A DNA stretch of 64,000 nt from Pseudomonadota bacterium (lineage in GTDB: Bacteria > Pseudomonadota > Alphaproteobacteria > Rhizobiales > Hyphomicrobiaceae). Of the stretch, positions 8,155 to 17,580 are shown in pieces. Location of the stretch: NCBI GenBank assembly GCA_023412805.1, contig JAEZRM010000042.1, forward strand, positions 79,941-143,940, given 5' to 3'. Below the pieces are notes generated by a model that saw nothing but the letters and a program-made list of their open reading frames with translations, did no database searches and was not told where the DNA came from. The translations under genes were made by a program, and so were the position numbers. Position 1 is the stretch's first letter. The number at the start of each line of letters is the position of its first letter.

Positions 8155-8589
8155 ATGTCGAGCTGGTTGACCGGATTGGAAGGTGCGTTCGCGCTCAAGC
8201 TCACCTTTTGCCTGCTGCTCGGCAGCTTGATCGGTGTGGAGCGAGAGCTTCGCAACAAGCCCGCAGGCATCAGCACGCACTGCTTCGTGATGGCAGGCGC
8301 CTGCCTATTCACGTTCGTGTCCACCGTCGCCGATCCCAACAGCCCCGCCCGGATTGCAGCTCAGGTCGTGTCAGGCGTGGGCTTTCTCGGGGCCGGCATG
8401 ATCCTCAAGAGCGAGAACAACACCATAAGAAACCTGACAACCGCGGCCGCCGTCTGGTTTGCCGCCGCAATCGGCATGGCCATCGGGATCGGCTGGTATG
8501 TGATCGCCGTGATTGCTTCCATCTACGCGATCATCGTGCCGCGCATTCCGCATGTCAGGCGATGGATGGAGAGCCAGCAGGACGAATAG
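8155..8589 (+). CDS. MgtC/SapB-family membrane protein
   Basis: The 144-residue protein has the short MgtC core: LLLGSLIGVERELRNKPAGI near the N-terminus, a middle block containing GVGFLGAGMIL, LTTAAAVWFAAAIGMAIG, and four to five hydrophobic segments. MgtC proteins act in the inner membrane in Mg2+ stress and modulate ATP synthase or other transport; they are not themselves proven Mg2+ carriers. The start ATG 8155 is preceded by AGGAG at 8144-8148, and homology starts right after it, which rules out the longer frame from 8056. It lacks the C-terminal ACT-like domain of the long MgtC forms. It is monocistronic with a 300-base leader. Confidence 0.88.
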   Translation: MSSWLTGLEGAFALKLTFCLLLGSLIGVERELRNKPAGISTHCFVMAGACLFTFVSTVADPNSPARIAAQVVSGVGFLGAGMILKSENNTIRNLTTAAAVWFAAAIGMAIGIGWYVIAVIASIYAIIVPRIPHVRRWMESQQDE

Positions 8590-9006
8590 AAATGCCGGCG
8601 CCTATTTCGTTGCGTGGGAATCGATCAGCAGATCGCAATCGGGTAGGCCTCGCCGTAAAATTGTATGGTTCGGCCCAAGCTGAATATCGGTCTTTGCACG
8701 CCGCTTTCTGACCCCGTGTCCGACCTTCGCCCTGGGTTCGTCCATCCCGTACCGTCGCGGTCAACCCGGAGGAGCGACGCCGCTGTCAATTGCGCCGCCC
8801 CCATGGACCGGCTATAGGGCACGCAGAAATGCCACTCTGCCGGAACCACGGGTCGGCCGCCGGAAGCTCGGCTGGACAATGGACGTGTCGGGGGATTTTT
8901 CCGTACGCATCCGCGCGCGGAGCTTGTGAACTGCAAGGAGCGCCTTGCCGCTGACGGCCCGCGCCGATACTGGTGGGGCCGGCGACGCGCCCGTTGCAGG
9001 GCGTTG
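8590..9006. other. Intergenic region before lepB, no gene seen
   Basis: About 417 bases without a recognisable product in any frame. The lepB frame extends back to 8926 but its first residues there are Arg-rich and not family-like, so I treat this as the leader. Confidence 0.4.
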
Positions 9007-9810
9007 ATGCCCGCCTTGGCTTGGGAGCAAAACGACTTGAAATCAGGTACGCAGAAGTCCCAGGCCGGCGGCCTCCGCGACATGATCAGCATTTTTGTGC
9101 ACGCGCTGATCATCGCCTTCGTGGTGCGCGTCTTTTTCTACCAGCCGTTCAATATCCCCTCCGGCTCCATGCAGTCGACGCTGCTGATCGGCGACTATCT
9201 CTTCGTTTCGAAGCTTTCGTACGGTTATTCCAAGCATTCGCTGCCCTTCAGTCCGGACGTCTTCTCAGGCCGCATCTGGGGGGCCAGCCCGAAGCGCGGT
9301 GACGTTGCCGTGTTCAAGCTGCCGCGTGACAACTCCACCGACTACATCAAGCGCGTGATTGGCCTGCCGGGCGACGAGATCCTGGTGCGCGGCGGCGTCC
9401 TCTTCATCAATGGCAAGGAAGTGCCGCGCCGTCGCGTCGACGATTTCGTGCAGATCGGCGAGGACGGGCGCGAACGGCGCATTCCCCGCTACGAGGAAAC
9501 GCTGCCCGAGGGCGTCAAGTATTACGTGCTCGATGCGCGGCCGAACGGGGACTACGACAACGTCGGACCGTACAAAGTGCCGGAAGGCCACTATTTCATG
9601 ATGGGCGACAATCGCGACAATTCGACGGACAGCCGCGATCAGTCACCCCGCTATGGCGTAGGTTACGTACCTCTTGAGAATTTCATTGGACGAGCAGATA
9701 TCATTTTCTTCTCCATGGCCGTCGACGAGCCGGGGCGTTTCGAGCTAACCCGCCCCTGGACATGGCCCTTCGACGTACGCTGGAGCCGCATTTTCAGCCT
9801 GGTGAGATAA
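9007..9810 (+). CDS. lepB: Signal peptidase I
   Basis: The 267-residue inner-membrane serine protease cleaves signal peptides from exported proteins. One N-terminal membrane segment (about residues 26-45) is followed by the catalytic Ser54 in PSGSMQSTL, the general-base Lys115 in DYIKRVIGLPGD, and the C-terminal GDNRDNSTDSR motif. The catalytic domain faces the periplasm. The start at ATG 9007 gives a short cytosolic head; the frame is open back to 8926, so the exact start is uncertain. It leads the lepB-rnc-era cluster common in Hyphomicrobiales. Confidence 0.95.
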   Translation: MPALAWEQNDLKSGTQKSQAGGLRDMISIFVHALIIAFVVRVFFYQPFNIPSGSMQSTLLIGDYLFVSKLSYGYSKHSLPFSPDVFSGRIWGASPKRGDVAVFKLPRDNSTDYIKRVIGLPGDEILVRGGVLFINGKEVPRRRVDDFVQIGEDGRERRIPRYEETLPEGVKYYVLDARPNGDYDNVGPYKVPEGHYFMMGDNRDNSTDSRDQSPRYGVGYVPLENFIGRADIIFFSMAVDEPGRFELTRPWTWPFDVRWSRIFSLVR

Positions 9811-9952
9811 CGAGGCACAGTCTTTTGATCGATGCGCGGGAGCATCTGCTTCTTCCGGCCTCGCCGCTGAAGATGCGGGAGTGCGCGCCCGCCATCGTGC
9901 AAGCTGCATTGCCACCCGAAGCACCTCGTCGGGCACGCCGAGGGGGCAAATC

Positions 9953-10705
9953 GTGAGCAAGGCTGCTGCTGCCAAAAAGCCTGTCGAGAAACTGAAGTCC
10001 GCCGCGCTCGAGAAGGCGCTCGGGTACAAGTTCAAAGGGCGCCCGCTGCTGCGGCGCGCGCTCACGCACGCGAGCGTCCGCTCCCAGCGCGAGAAGAGCG
10101 ACGACAACGAGCGCCTGGAGTTTCTCGGCGATCGCGTCCTCGCCCTCGCCATTGCCGAGCTGCTCGTCGAGATGGATGCCGACGCCACCGAAGGCGAGCT
10201 CGCGCGCCGGTTCAACCGCCTCGTGCGTCGTGAGGCCTGCGCCACCGTCGCCCGCAATCTGGCGTTGGGAACGGCGCTCATTCTTTCGGCCTCCGAAGCC
10301 GACAGCGGCGGGCGCAGCAAGGATACGATCCTCGCGGATGCCTGCGAGGCACTGCTCGGCGCCGTGTTCGTCGAAGCGGGCTTCGACGTGGCACGCGACG
10401 TCGTCCGCCGTCTGTGGATGCCGCTCATCGACAATGCCCCCCGCGCGACCGCCGATCCCAAATCGGCGCTGCAGGAATGGGCGCAGGGACAAGGTTTGCC
10501 ATTGCCCGAATACGTCGAGATCGGACGCGACGGACCCGATCATGCACCGCGCTTCACCGCGCAGGTCCGTGTCGGGCGGCACAGTCCGGCTGAAGGCGTC
10601 GGCGCGAGCAAGCGCTCGGCCGAGCAGGCTGCGGCAACCGCGCTCCTGCGCGCAAAGGGCGTCTGGCCAGAGGACGCGGCATCGGATTCCCATGAGCAAC
10701 CCTGA
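9953..10705 (+). CDS. rnc: Ribonuclease III
   Basis: The 250-residue enzyme cuts double-stranded RNA in rRNA processing and mRNA decay. The signature NERLEFLGDRVL carries metal-binding and catalytic acids, DACEALLGAVFVEAG is the second catalytic block, and a C-terminal double-stranded-RNA-binding domain runs from about residue 170 (SALQEWAQGQG to AEQAAATALL). GTG 9953 with GAGGGGG just upstream was chosen; the longer frame from 9881 adds Arg/Ser-rich residues foreign to the family. The 3' end overlaps era by 14 bases, indicating translational coupling. Confidence 0.95.
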   Translation: MSKAAAAKKPVEKLKSAALEKALGYKFKGRPLLRRALTHASVRSQREKSDDNERLEFLGDRVLALAIAELLVEMDADATEGELARRFNRLVRREACATVARNLALGTALILSASEADSGGRSKDTILADACEALLGAVFVEAGFDVARDVVRRLWMPLIDNAPRATADPKSALQEWAQGQGLPLPEYVEIGRDGPDHAPRFTAQVRVGRHSPAEGVGASKRSAEQAAATALLRAKGVWPEDAASDSHEQP

Positions 10706-11627
10706 ACACAGTCCGACAGGCGAGGGTGCAGCCCCGCAGCGCTGCGGCTTCATTGCCGTCATCGGCGCGCCGAATGCGGGCAAATCGACCCTCGTCAATG
10801 CGCTCGTCGGCGCCAAGATCACGATCGTTTCGCACAAGGTGCAGACGACGCGCGTGCCGGTGCGCGGGATTGCCATTGCCGGCGCGAGCCAGCTCGTTTT
10901 CATCGATACGCCGGGCATTTTCGCGCCTCGCCGCCGCCTGGACCGCGCCATGGTGGAAGCTGCTTCCACCGCCGCCGGCGATGCCGACATGGTCGTGCTG
11001 CTGGTCGATGCGCAGAAGGGCGTCAGCGACGATGTCGTCCGCATCCTTCGTCAGCTCGCGAACGTCGATCGGCCGCGCGTTCTCGTGCTCAACAAAGTCG
11101 ACCGCGTGAAGAAAGAGCAGCTTCTCGCGCTCGCTGCCGATCTCAACGCGCGTCTCGAATTTCCGGCGACGTTCATGGTCTCAGCGCTCACAAAGAGCGG
11201 CGTCGAGGATCTCAAGACCCATCTCGCGCTCAACGTACCGGAAGGGCCCTGGCACTTCCCCGCCGACGATCTCTCCGATGTTCCCGAGCGCCAGCTCGCG
11301 GCCGAGATCACCCGCGAGAAGTTGTACGAGCGCCTGCATCAGGAGCTTCCGTACTCCGCAACTGTCGAGACCACCGCCTGGCAGGATCGCAAGGACGGCT
11401 CCGCGCGCATCGAGCAAACGATCTTCGTCGAGCGCGAGAGCCAGCGCAGCATCGTGCTCGGCGAGGGCGGCCGCACGATCAAGGATATATCCATGCGCGC
11501 GCGCAAGGAGTTGACCGCGCTGCTCGAACGCCCCGTGCATCTCTTTCTGCACGTGAAGGTCCAGGAAGGCTGGAGCGACGACCCAGAGCGCTATCGCAAC
11601 ATGGGGCTGGATTTCCCGAAGGGTTGA
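10692..11627 (+). CDS. era: GTPase Era
   Basis: The 311-residue GTPase binds the 3' end of 16S rRNA and assists 30S assembly. The GTPase motifs are present in order: G1 GAPNAGKST, G2 region QTTR, G3 DTPG, G4 NKVD, G5 SAL. A C-terminal KH domain follows, ending in the conserved GEGGRTIK and a LFLHVKVQEGW block. The start ATG 10692 lies inside the end of rnc. Confidence 0.95.
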   Translation: MSNPEHSPTGEGAAPQRCGFIAVIGAPNAGKSTLVNALVGAKITIVSHKVQTTRVPVRGIAIAGASQLVFIDTPGIFAPRRRLDRAMVEAASTAAGDADMVVLLVDAQKGVSDDVVRILRQLANVDRPRVLVLNKVDRVKKEQLLALAADLNARLEFPATFMVSALTKSGVEDLKTHLALNVPEGPWHFPADDLSDVPERQLAAEITREKLYERLHQELPYSATVETTAWQDRKDGSARIEQTIFVERESQRSIVLGEGGRTIKDISMRARKELTALLERPVHLFLHVKVQEGWSDDPERYRNMGLDFPKG

Positions 11628-11744
11628 CCTATCTGACAGAGAGCCATCTCTCCGCCGGATTCAGCAGCCACGCCTCCATCGCCCACCAACGGCTCCCATC
11701 AGCTCAGCCCCACTGTGGCCCAACGGGATCACCTCCAGTTGTCC

Positions 11745-12671
11745 ATGAGCCCCATCATCCGTGTTTCAGGCCTGACAAAGACCTACGCTTCGGGCTTCCA
11801 GGCCCTGAAGGGCGTGAGCCTGGATATCCGTCGCGGCGAGATCTTCGCCCTTCTCGGTCCCAACGGCGCGGGCAAAACAACGCTCATCAATACGATCTGC
11901 GGGCTCGTGACGCCGAGCTCGGGAACGGTCACGGTCGATGGTCATGACATCATCAAGGACTATCGCGCCGCGCGTACGCTGATCGGTCTCGTGCCGCAGG
12001 AGCTTTCGACCGACATGTTCGAGACCGTCTGGGCGACGGTCAATTTCAGCCGCGGCGTGCATGGAAAGAAAGCCGATCCCGCCTACGTCGAGAAGACCCT
12101 TCGTCAGCTCTCGCTTTGGGAGAAGAAGGACGACAAGATCCTCACGCTCTCCGGCGGCATGAAGCGCCGTGTTCTCATCGCCAAGGCGCTCGCGCACGAG
12201 CCGCGCATTCTCTTCCTCGACGAGCCGACAGCCGGCGTCGACGTCGAACTCAGGCGCGGCATGTGGGAGGTCGTGCGCGAGATGCGCGAAGCGGGCGTCA
12301 CCGTGATCCTCACCACGCACTACATCGAGGAAGCCGAGGAGATGGCCGATCGCATCGGCGTCATCCGGGGTGGCGAAATCATCGTGGTCGAGGAAAAGGC
12401 CGAGCTCATGCGCAAGCTCGGCAAAAAGGAGCTGGTGCTGCGGCTCGGCCAGCCGATCACCACCATACCCGAAGCGCTGTCGAACTATCCGCTGACGTTG
12501 GCGGACGACGGCCGCGCGCTCGTTTTCACCTACGACACGCGCGCCGAGCGTACAGGCATCACCACGCTTCTCAATGCCATGCGCGACGCTGGTCTCATGG
12601 TTACGGACCTCGAGACCCACCAAAGCTCACTCGAAGAGATCTTCGTCGGTCTCATGAGGCAGGCATCATGA
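11745..12671 (+). CDS. ABC-2 type exporter, ATP-binding subunit
   Basis: The 308-residue ATPase has Walker A GPNGAGKTT, signature LSGGMKRR, Walker B LFLDEPTAGVD and H-loop TTHYIEEAE. The Met-Lys-Arg-Arg signature and C-terminal extension place it in the CcmA/NodI/DrrA branch that powers export. ATG 11745 was chosen because the family sequence starts there; a GTG at 11715 is an alternative. Its stop overlaps the permease start (ATGA), so both are translated together. Substrate unknown. Confidence 0.9.
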   Translation: MSPIIRVSGLTKTYASGFQALKGVSLDIRRGEIFALLGPNGAGKTTLINTICGLVTPSSGTVTVDGHDIIKDYRAARTLIGLVPQELSTDMFETVWATVNFSRGVHGKKADPAYVEKTLRQLSLWEKKDDKILTLSGGMKRRVLIAKALAHEPRILFLDEPTAGVDVELRRGMWEVVREMREAGVTVILTTHYIEEAEEMADRIGVIRGGEIIVVEEKAELMRKLGKKELVLRLGQPITTIPEALSNYPLTLADDGRALVFTYDTRAERTGITTLLNAMRDAGLMVTDLETHQSSLEEIFVGLMRQAS

Positions 12672-13429
12672 ACCTGACTGCCGTTCGCGCAATCTACATG
12701 TTCGAGATGGCGCGCTGGGGCCGCACGCTGCTCCAGAGCATCGTGGCGCCCGTCCTCTCGACGTCGCTCTATTTCATCGTATTCGGCGCGGCCATCGGAT
12801 CGCGCGTACCGGACATCGACGGCGTGAGCTATGGTGCCTTCATCGTTCCGGGCCTCATGATGATGCTGCTCCTGACGGAAAGCACATCGAATGCCTCGTT
12901 CGGCATTTACTTCCCCCGGTTCTCCGGCACCATCTACGAAATTCTCTCGGCACCGATCTCGGCATTCGAGATCGTGCTCGGCTATGTCGGGGCCGCCGCC
13001 ACAAAGTCGATCATCCTCGGGCTCATCATCCTTGCGACCGCAAGCCTGTTCGTGCCCATGCGCATTGCGCATCCTTTCTGGATGCTCGGTTTCCTCGTGC
13101 TGACGGCATTCACCTTCAGCCTGCTCGGCTTCATCATCGGCATATGGGCCGACGGCTTCGAGAGGCTGCAGGTCATTCCGATGCTCGTCATCATGCCCTT
13201 GAGCTTTCTCGGCGGCACATTCTACTCCATCAACATGCTGCCGCCGTTCTGGCAGAACGTGGCCCTGCTCAACCCGATCGTCTATCTGATCAGCGGCTTT
13301 CGCTGGAGCTTCTTCGAGATATCCGACGTCAGCGTCGGCATCAGTTTTGCCATGACGCTCGGCTTTCTCGTGCTGTGTCTCGTGATCGTGTGGTGGATCT
13401 TCCGAACAGGCTACCGCCTGAAGCCGTAA
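12668..13429 (+). CDS. ABC-2 type exporter, permease subunit
   Basis: The 253-residue inner-membrane protein has six hydrophobic segments and the ABC-2 membrane signature near its C-terminal half (LSFLGGTFYSINMLPPFW, then NPIVYLISGFRWSFF). It pairs with the ATPase gene it overlaps by four bases. NodJ-like permeases move polysaccharides, lipids or drugs, but nothing here fixes the substrate. The gene ends 10 bases from the convergent lytic transglycosylase gene. Confidence 0.9.
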   Translation: MNLTAVRAIYMFEMARWGRTLLQSIVAPVLSTSLYFIVFGAAIGSRVPDIDGVSYGAFIVPGLMMMLLLTESTSNASFGIYFPRFSGTIYEILSAPISAFEIVLGYVGAAATKSIILGLIILATASLFVPMRIAHPFWMLGFLVLTAFTFSLLGFIIGIWADGFERLQVIPMLVIMPLSFLGGTFYSINMLPPFWQNVALLNPIVYLISGFRWSFFEISDVSVGISFAMTLGFLVLCLVIVWWIFRTGYRLKP

Positions 13430-13439
13430 TCCGCGGCAA

Positions 13440-14312
13440 TCAGTTCTTGTGCACCGTGCAGATGCCGCCATCGGCACGCAGGCGCTCGCAGAGTTTCAGT
13501 GCATCCGACTGGCTTCCCGCGCCGATGCGCAGCGCCACCATGGCCTTGCGCCCGCGGCTCAGATTGCGGTCGGACATATAGAGAGGCTCCGCATCGGCGA
13601 GCACCTTCGCGTGACGCTGCCTGAGCACATTGAACATGCCGGCGACCTTGGCCTGCGAGAAATGCGTCGCGATCTGTACGCCCCAAGGTGGTGGCGTATT
13701 CTGCGGCTTGGTGCGGGTCCCTGCTCGTAAGGCGACGTGGACAAGTGCGGGCGCGCGCTTCATGCACCCCTCTTGAAGTTGCTGCGACGTCAGCACGGCC
13801 GGCTCGTTGGGTGCCTCTCCCGTTTCCTTCCACCGATCTGCGGCATGTCCCGTGATGAACTGCACATAGGCCCGTGTCTCGGCCGGCAGCGTTCGACGAC
13901 CTTCGAGCCAGCCGCGCACGCGCTCGGGGCCTGCGTTATACGCAGCCGCCGCGAGCCCGAAATTGCCGAAAGTCTTTTTGTGATCCGCGAGCAGACGCGC
14001 CGAATGCGATATCGCGGAAACAGGATCAAATGGATCCTCGAGCCCGCGCTCCTTGGCCGTGGCGGGCATGAACTGCGCAATGCCCTGGGCGCCCTTGTGG
14101 CTCACCGTATTCGGTCGGAAGGCACTCTCGCGCCATATGAGGCGCACGAAGAACGCGGGCGAGATGCCGTTGGCCTCGGCCTCCTTCTCCATCAACGGAC
14201 AAATGGTTTCGACGAGCGGACGCGGCTTCTCGTTGGCGCGTACACTATCGACCTCCCCGACGAGGCCCAGCGCGCAGAGCGCCAACGCGAACTTTCGGAT
14301 CACACGCAGCAT
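13440..14312 (-). CDS. Secreted lytic transglycosylase with C-terminal SPOR-like domain
   Basis: The 290-residue protein has a signal peptide (about 1-26, ending SVRA). An SLT domain runs from about 35 to 155 with catalytic Glu62 in WRESAFRPN, then GAQGIAQFMPATA and AAAYNAGPERV. Residues 205-288 look like a SPOR domain (WGVQIATHFSQAKVAGMF, ending LRADGGICTVH), which binds denuded septal glycan. It should cleave the glycan strand of peptidoglycan in the periplasm, possibly at division sites. ATG 14312 was chosen because the signal peptide starts there. It lies 49 bases downstream of the caspase gene on the same strand, suggesting one operon. Confidence 0.88.
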   Translation of the reverse strand: MLRVIRKFALALCALGLVGEVDSVRANEKPRPLVETICPLMEKEAEANGISPAFFVRLIWRESAFRPNTVSHKGAQGIAQFMPATAKERGLEDPFDPVSAISHSARLLADHKKTFGNFGLAAAAYNAGPERVRGWLEGRRTLPAETRAYVQFITGHAADRWKETGEAPNEPAVLTSQQLQEGCMKRAPALVHVALRAGTRTKPQNTPPPWGVQIATHFSQAKVAGMFNVLRQRHAKVLADAEPLYMSDRNLSRGRKAMVALRIGAGSQSDALKLCERLRADGGICTVHKN

Positions 14313-14361
14313 CGGCTCGAAAACGACCACGACCGGCGGTCGGTTGCAACCCCATCCGTCG

Positions 14362-15495
14362 CTATTTAACTGCCGCGCTCGATGGCAAGCCCAGCTCCGC
14401 CTCCAGTTCGGCGATGCGCGGACGCAACCGGCCCATTTCCTGGCTGCGCCGAACCATGCGCATCTGAATGCGCCCGACCTCGGAAAATCCTGCTGAATCG
14501 GAACTGCCGCGTCCCCGTTCCCGCTGCGCATCGAACATGCGGCGCTGATCCTCGCGATTTTCCTCGGCAAGGCGCTGCAGACGCTCCTTGGCCTGGGCGA
14601 GCTCGACGACCTTGGCCGTCTGATCGCTCTTGCGTTGAAGCTCCTTCTCGAGTTCATCGAGCCGCTTCTGCATGTCGCTTCCCGGCGCCGGAATGCCGGG
14701 CCTTGCGAGCGCGCCCGGCGCCGCCGCGCGATGAAAATAGAAATCCCCCGTCAGCGAGGAATGATCCCAGGGCACCTGCTTACCGCCTGTCGCGGCCAGG
14801 ACATCCTTGCGGACCTCGACCATTACCGACGTCAGATTGCGATCGGTCGTGCGGAGGCCTTTCACGAGCGCTGCGGTAAACGGAGAGTTGCTGCCTGTAC
14901 CGTCGAGCGCGACATTCCCCGGCTGCGTCGAGTAGGCGATGAACGTGCCGACGCCGGTCTGCACCTGCGCAAGGCCCTGGCTTACGCTTGCCGAGCGCGT
15001 GCCCATGGTGCGCGCGAGATTGCGCGCCAGCGGATTGTCGCGACAGGAATCCAGGAACACGAGGTTGGTCTTGTTCTCGCGATCGATCTCCATCTGCCGC
15101 AGAACGAAATCAACGCCGACCGTCTCGAAATCCAGATCGCGCTCACGCTCCATGGAAGCGTCGACGGGAACGAGGTAGTTGCGCCCCGATACCTGCAAGG
15201 CGTGACCGGCATAGTAGAACAGCGCCACATCCGCATCGTTGAGCGCGCGTGCGAAGTCGCGCACCTTGCCATCGAAGCCACGCTTGTCGAGATCGAGACC
15301 GAGAATGACCTCGAAGCCAGCCTCCGTGAGCGCCTTGGCGATTTCGGAGGCATCGTTGACCGGATTGGCCAGCACCGAGCTCTTGACGTAGGCGGCATTG
15401 CCGACGACCAGCGCCACGCGCTTTTCGGCCCATGCCGGACCAGTGAGCAGCAGGCTGGCAATCAACGTCGCAAGCAGCACAAAATATCGCTTCAT
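14362..15495 (-). CDS. Secreted caspase-family (C14) peptidase
   Basis: The 377-residue protein has a signal peptide (1-23, ending AWA). A p20-like caspase domain follows with the full catalytic dyad, His98 in YYAGHALQ and Cys151 in FLDSCRDNP. The domain starts with ALVVGNAAY and ends near DFYFHRA (about residue 262). A Pro-rich linker leads to a charged helical segment (about 275-335, KRLDELEKELQRKS and later LQRLAEENREDQ), probably coiled coil, and a second short helical tail. Bacterial caspase homologues usually cleave after Arg or Lys; the export signal puts this one in the periplasm. ATG 15495 has a GGGGGG element 7-12 bases upstream. It is the first gene of a pair with the lytic transglycosylase. 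Confidence 0.88.
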   Translation of the reverse strand: MKRYFVLLATLIASLLLTGPAWAEKRVALVVGNAAYVKSSVLANPVNDASEIAKALTEAGFEVILGLDLDKRGFDGKVRDFARALNDADVALFYYAGHALQVSGRNYLVPVDASMERERDLDFETVGVDFVLRQMEIDRENKTNLVFLDSCRDNPLARNLARTMGTRSASVSQGLAQVQTGVGTFIAYSTQPGNVALDGTGSNSPFTAALVKGLRTTDRNLTSVMVEVRKDVLAATGGKQVPWDHSSLTGDFYFHRAAAPGALARPGIPAPGSDMQKRLDELEKELQRKSDQTAKVVELAQAKERLQRLAEENREDQRRMFDAQRERGRGSSDSAGFSEVGRIQMRMVRRSQEMGRLRPRIAELEAELGLPSSAAVK

Positions 15496-15708
15496 GAGGC
15501 CCCCCAAGTGGATCCAGCCGGTCTAGGGGGCGAATTCGACAGATCCAAGACGATTCATTGAACGGGCGTAAGCATCGGCCCTGCGCCACCCACGTTCAAA
15601 TCTCGGAGAGGTCGGCCGGCAATATACAGACGTATGTCTTTAAGCGGCGCGCGAATGCCCCCAAATCCAGAGTGTTCATCCTCCTCCCCGAACCTTGCGA
15701 GCCCTGTC

Positions 15709-16224
15709 ATGTCCAAAAGAACCGCCGCCGATATTCGTCATTCCGCCCTGAAAACACCGACCAGCCTTTCAGATAATGCCGTCAAGGACATCTCAGCCGG
15801 TGTCACCGCAGCCCTTGCGGATGTCTTCGCGCTCTATCTCAAGACCAAGAATTTCCACTGGCATATGTCGGGTCCGCACTTTCGCGACTATCACCTCCTC
15901 CTCGACGAGCAGGCCGCCCAGCTCTTCGCCATGACCGACGACATGGCCGAGCGCGTGCGCAAGATCGGCGGCAATACGCTCAAGTCCATCGGGCAGATCT
16001 CGAAGCTCCAGCGCATTCTCGACAACGATGCCGATTTCGTCGCGCCGGATGACATGCTTGCGGAACTTCGCGACGACAACAAACAGCTCGTCGAGTCTCT
16101 GCGCGCGCTCCACACGCTCACGGACGAAGCCGGAGATCCGGCAACGACCAGCCTCATCGAGAACTGGATCGACGAAGGCGAAAGGCGCGTCTGGTTCCTG
16201 TTCGAGACGCTTCGGAAAGGCTAG
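15709..16224 (+). CDS. dps: Dps-family ferritin-like DNA-protection protein
   Basis: The 171-residue protein forms a four-helix bundle subunit. The intersubunit ferroxidase motif is visible as NFHWHMSGPHFRDYHLLLDE with the following acidic residues. Dps dodecamers oxidise and store iron with H2O2 and may bind DNA in stationary phase. ATG 15709 was chosen over 15634 because the family pattern (MSKRTAADIRHSAL) begins there. It is transcribed divergently from the caspase gene, 213 bases away. Confidence 0.92.
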   Translation: MSKRTAADIRHSALKTPTSLSDNAVKDISAGVTAALADVFALYLKTKNFHWHMSGPHFRDYHLLLDEQAAQLFAMTDDMAERVRKIGGNTLKSIGQISKLQRILDNDADFVAPDDMLAELRDDNKQLVESLRALHTLTDEAGDPATTSLIENWIDEGERRVWFLFETLRKG

Positions 16225-16304
16225 CACGCCGCAACCGACTGTCAGCGATCGGCGTTCTGCAGAAGCGGGCGTTCTCGTGCCCGTGCTTCCTGCAGCAGGT
16301 ACAC

Positions 16305-17513
16305 GTGCCCACGCCGAAGAAGGATCTGCGCGGCGGCAGGCCCATCTGGGCCGACACGCCGCGTATCGATGTCAGATATCGCACACGCCTTGATAACGAG
16401 AACTGCGATGTCGCCGTGATCGGCGCCGGCATCAGCGGTGCGCTGATTGCCCTCGCTCTTGCCGAGCGCGGGCATGATGTCGTCATCGTCGACCGCAACG
16501 AGCCTTGCCGCGGCAGTACGCTCGCCAGCACGGCGATGATCCAGTTCGAGCTGGATACGCCCCTCATCGAACTTGCCGATCAGAAAGGCTCGGCGCACGC
16601 TGAGCGCGCCTATCGCCGATCGTTCGCAGCTGTGCGCACGCTCGGCGATATCATCGTACGCCATGACATCAAGTGCGCGTGGAAGGAGCGGCAAGCGCTG
16701 TACCTCGCAGGCAACGAGCACGGCTGGCGCGCCCTGCAGGATGAGGCCGCGTATCGCGCGCGCATCGGCCTGCCTTCATCGTTCCTCGACAAGAACACGC
16801 TTGCGGCGACGTATGGCATCGCGCGCACCGGCGCGATCCTTTCCGAGGGTGCCGCGGAAGTTAATCCAGCACAGCTCGCAGCCGGTTGTCTGCGCGCGGC
16901 CCAGCGTCTTGGCGCGCGTCTCTACAGCGACCACGAGATCAAGGAAGCGCAGTCACACGCCCGCGGCGTCGATCTCGTGACGGCGGGCGATACGGTCATC
17001 TCCGCGCGCTGCGCCGTCTTCGCAACGGGCTACGCGGTCATGCCCGGCCTCCCGCGCGACAAATTCGAGCTCGTCTCGACATGGGCCATGGCCACCAAGC
17101 CGCTCCCGGCGGACGCCTTCTGGCCGGGCCGCTGCCTCATCTGGGAGGCGGCCGATCCCTATCTCTATCTGCGCAGCACCTGGGACAATCGCATTCTGGC
17201 GGGCGGCGAAGACTCCAAGCTCAACAGTCCCGAGCGGCGCGACGAGGCCACAGCTGTCAAGGCCCAGCGCCTCCTCGCCAAGGTACAGATGCTACTCCCC
17301 GGCCGCTCCCTGAAGCTCGACTATGCCTGGGCAGGTGCCTTCGCCGACAGCTCGACCGGCCTCCCCTACATCGCGCCCGCGCCGGACCTCAGGCACTGCT
17401 TCGCCGTTCTCGGTTGCGGCGGCAACGGCATCACCTTCAGTGTTATCGCGGCGGAGGTCGTTCGCGTGTGGGTCGAGGGCAAAACAGATCCGGACGCCGA
17501 TCTCTTCCAGTAA
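16305..17513 (+). CDS. FAD-dependent oxidoreductase (DAO family)
   Basis: The 402-residue protein has an FAD-binding Rossmann motif DVAVIGAGISGALIALALAE at about residue 35 and the DAO-family C-terminal block GLPYIAPAPD, then GCGGNGITFS. Such enzymes oxidise amines or amino acids with a flavin. The variant with LASTAMIQFELDTPL after the flavin motif is often annotated only as FAD-dependent oxidoreductase, and the substrate cannot be deduced. The GTG start at 16305 follows GCAGCAGG. It sits alone, followed by the promoter of the next gene. Confidence 0.85.
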   Translation: MPTPKKDLRGGRPIWADTPRIDVRYRTRLDNENCDVAVIGAGISGALIALALAERGHDVVIVDRNEPCRGSTLASTAMIQFELDTPLIELADQKGSAHAERAYRRSFAAVRTLGDIIVRHDIKCAWKERQALYLAGNEHGWRALQDEAAYRARIGLPSSFLDKNTLAATYGIARTGAILSEGAAEVNPAQLAAGCLRAAQRLGARLYSDHEIKEAQSHARGVDLVTAGDTVISARCAVFATGYAVMPGLPRDKFELVSTWAMATKPLPADAFWPGRCLIWEAADPYLYLRSTWDNRILAGGEDSKLNSPERRDEATAVKAQRLLAKVQMLLPGRSLKLDYAWAGAFADSSTGLPYIAPAPDLRHCFAVLGCGGNGITFSVIAAEVVRVWVEGKTDPDADLFQ

Positions 17514-17543
17514 CGTGCCACAAACCCTGCGGCGCGGCGCCGT

Positions 17544-17573
17544 TTGACATTCGCAGGCACGGAGGCTTATACG
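17544..17573 (+). promoter_or_regulatory. Strong promoter ahead of the Tyr leader peptide
   Basis: TTGACA (17544-17549) and TATACG (17568-17573) are separated by 18 bases, close to the housekeeping sigma consensus. The expected transcription start, about 7 bases after the -10 box, falls at 17580-17581. That is the A of the leader-peptide ATG, so this mRNA would be leaderless. Confidence 0.6.
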
Positions 17574-17580
17574 CTCACCC

